The position numbers and the translations under genes were made by a program. Under the pieces are notes generated by a model. That model saw nothing but the letters and a program-made list of their open reading frames with translations. It made no database searches and was not told where the DNA came from. From JAJXYN01 sp964532735 (GTDB lineage: Bacteria > Patescibacteriota > Patescibacteriia > JAGPKW01): 5,545 nucleotides of DNA. Shown in pieces: positions 4,803 through 5,545 of this stretch. Position 1 is the first letter of the stretch. Each line of letters opens with the position of its first letter. The stretch is from NCBI GenBank assembly GCA_964532735.1, contig CAZHKK010000026.1, positions 1 to 5,545 on the forward strand. The letters run 5' to 3'.

Positions 4803-5545
4803 ATGCCGAAGATAGTTACAGACTTATCTTATAAAAATTCTATTGATAGTATTGAGGATGATTTAGATAAAGATGTTCAAGAGGAGGTTATAGATGATAT
4901 TGTTAATGATATAAAGTTTGCAAAACCAAACATAGAAGATATTGAATCTGATAATGAATTTTGGATAAAACAGGAAGCCAAAAATCTTATTCAAAAAGGT
5001 AAGACAAGATGTTTTATTACAGAAGATGAAATCTTATATTCAATGTCTAATTTAGAAAATTGCGTAAAAGAATTTGAAAGATTTTTAGATGTTTTAGATA
5101 TTTTAGGTATAGAACTTATTGAAACTTCAGAAGCAATATTTGGCCCAAGTAAAATTAAAAAAGAAGAAAAAAAAGATGAAGTTGTTGATAAAAAAACTAA
5201 AACTAAAACTAAAAAAGTAAAAGACTCAGTTTCTTCTGAGGTTTCATTGTTAAAAAAATTAGAAGCAGAATTGGTTTCTTCAGATTCAATTCAGATGTAT
5301 TTAAGAGAAATAGGAAGTGTATCTCTTTTAACATTTTCAGAAGAAATGGCTTTAGCAAAAAGAAAAGATAAAGGAGATAGAGTTGCAAAACAAAAACTTA
5401 TAGAAGCCAATCTTAGATTAGTTGTTTCTATTGCTAAAAAATTTACGGGAAGAAAATTATCATTATTAGATTTAATACAAGAAGGAAATATTGGTTTATT
5501 TAGAGCTGTAGAAAAATTTGATTACAAAAGAGGTTATAAATTTTC
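4803..5545 (+). CDS. rpoD: Primary sigma factor RpoD (sigma70/SigA), 5' part only
   Basis: The housekeeping sigma subunit of RNA polymerase directs it to -35/-10 promoters like those in this window. The window holds 247 full codons plus two bases. Residues 1-50 are an acidic tail. A region 1.1-like fold spans about 54-108 (LIQKGKTRCFITEDEIL and the helices after it). A Lys/Glu-rich linker covers 117-141. Region 1.2 begins at DSIQMYLREIGSV (161-173). Regions 2.1 and 2.2 include LIEANLRLVVSIAKKF (199-214) and LDLIQEGNIGLFRAVEKFD (222-240), the core-RNAP-binding surface. The sequence stops at YKRGYKF, just before the melting and -10 recognition helices 2.3-2.4. There is no SD before ATG 4803. 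This start leaves a full region 1.1; no earlier in-frame evidence was seen. Presence of regions 1.1 and 1.2 marks a primary rather than alternative sigma. It probably shares transcripts with dnaG. Confidence 0.97.
   Translation, partial: MPKIVTDLSYKNSIDSIEDDLDKDVQEEVIDDIVNDIKFAKPNIEDIESDNEFWIKQEAKNLIQKGKTRCFITEDEILYSMSNLENCVKEFERFLDVLDILGIELIETSEAIFGPSKIKKEEKKDEVVDKKTKTKTKKVKDSVSSEVSLLKKLEAELVSSDSIQMYLREIGSVSLLTFSEEMALAKRKDKGDRVAKQKLIEANLRLVVSIAKKFTGRKLSLLDLIQEGNIGLFRAVEKFDYKRGYKF
5193..5210 (+). repeat. Three tandem AAAACT hexamers within rpoD
   Basis: AAAACT occurs three times in a row, in frame as Lys-Thr at residues 131-136, within the Lys-rich linker between sigma regions 1.1 and 1.2. 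The unit is a multiple of three, so slippage would lengthen or shorten the linker without breaking the frame. Confidence 0.7.

Noticed and set aside
1..5545. CRISPR array, insertion sequence, toxin-antitoxin pair, or defence system.
   Set aside because: I saw no spaced direct repeats, transposase, terminal inverted repeats with target duplications, or paired small overlapping genes. The small unknown genes are each transcribed alone and not paired.

Overview
The window looks like chromosomal DNA from a small-genome, very AT-rich bacterium. The best guess is a member of the Candidate Phyla Radiation (Patescibacteria), mainly because of how the primase N-terminus (a Lys-Leu-Asp-Ile-Ile-Asp-type start, then a CHC2 zinc finger) and the sigma factor read. 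This is an inference from protein appearance, not from a search. All five complete genes stop at TAA, and Trp is coded by TGG, so nothing suggests a reassigned UGA. Hand-counted G+C varies strongly: about 17% in samples of the reverse-strand gene, 13% in two lines near positions 4021-4140 of dnaG, 30-32% in the two small forward genes, and 48% in a 60-bp island at 1051-1110.

Layout. Positions 1-480 hold a self-contained unit: promoter, strong Shine-Dalgarno (SD), unknown 111-aa protein, strong hairpin terminator. Positions 477-995 hold an unknown, Asn/Lys/Ile-rich 172-aa protein on the reverse strand. Positions 996-1234 are intergenic. They carry divergent -10 elements, the G+C-rich island ending in a clear terminator (a possible ~105-nt small RNA), and a dyad overlapping the likely antiporter promoter. 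Positions 1235-2194 encode a complete Na+/Ca2+ antiporter of the YrbG/CaCA type with both alpha repeats. Positions 2219-2295 hold a reverse-strand tRNA-Arg(UCG) with encoded CCA. Positions 2319-2861 hold a second self-contained unit: extended -10 promoter, SD, unknown acidic 132-aa protein, strong terminator. Positions 2888-4717 encode DNA primase DnaG. Positions 4803-5545 encode the N-terminal 247 codons of the primary sigma factor RpoD, cut by the window end within region 2.

How they fit together. dnaG followed by rpoD is the core of the classical macromolecular-synthesis operon. In Escherichia coli a small gene, rpsU, precedes dnaG, with a terminator between them, and an RNA-processing site lies between dnaG and rpoD. 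The order here is analogous: small SD-led gene, terminator, SD-less dnaG only 26 bp after the terminator's T tract, a long AT-only inverted repeat, then SD-less rpoD. The rpsU position is taken by a protein I cannot identify. The two small unknown genes share strong expression signals that every other gene in the window lacks. The most interesting open items are these two proteins, the G+C-rich candidate RNA, and the operon-like architecture around dnaG-rpoD.
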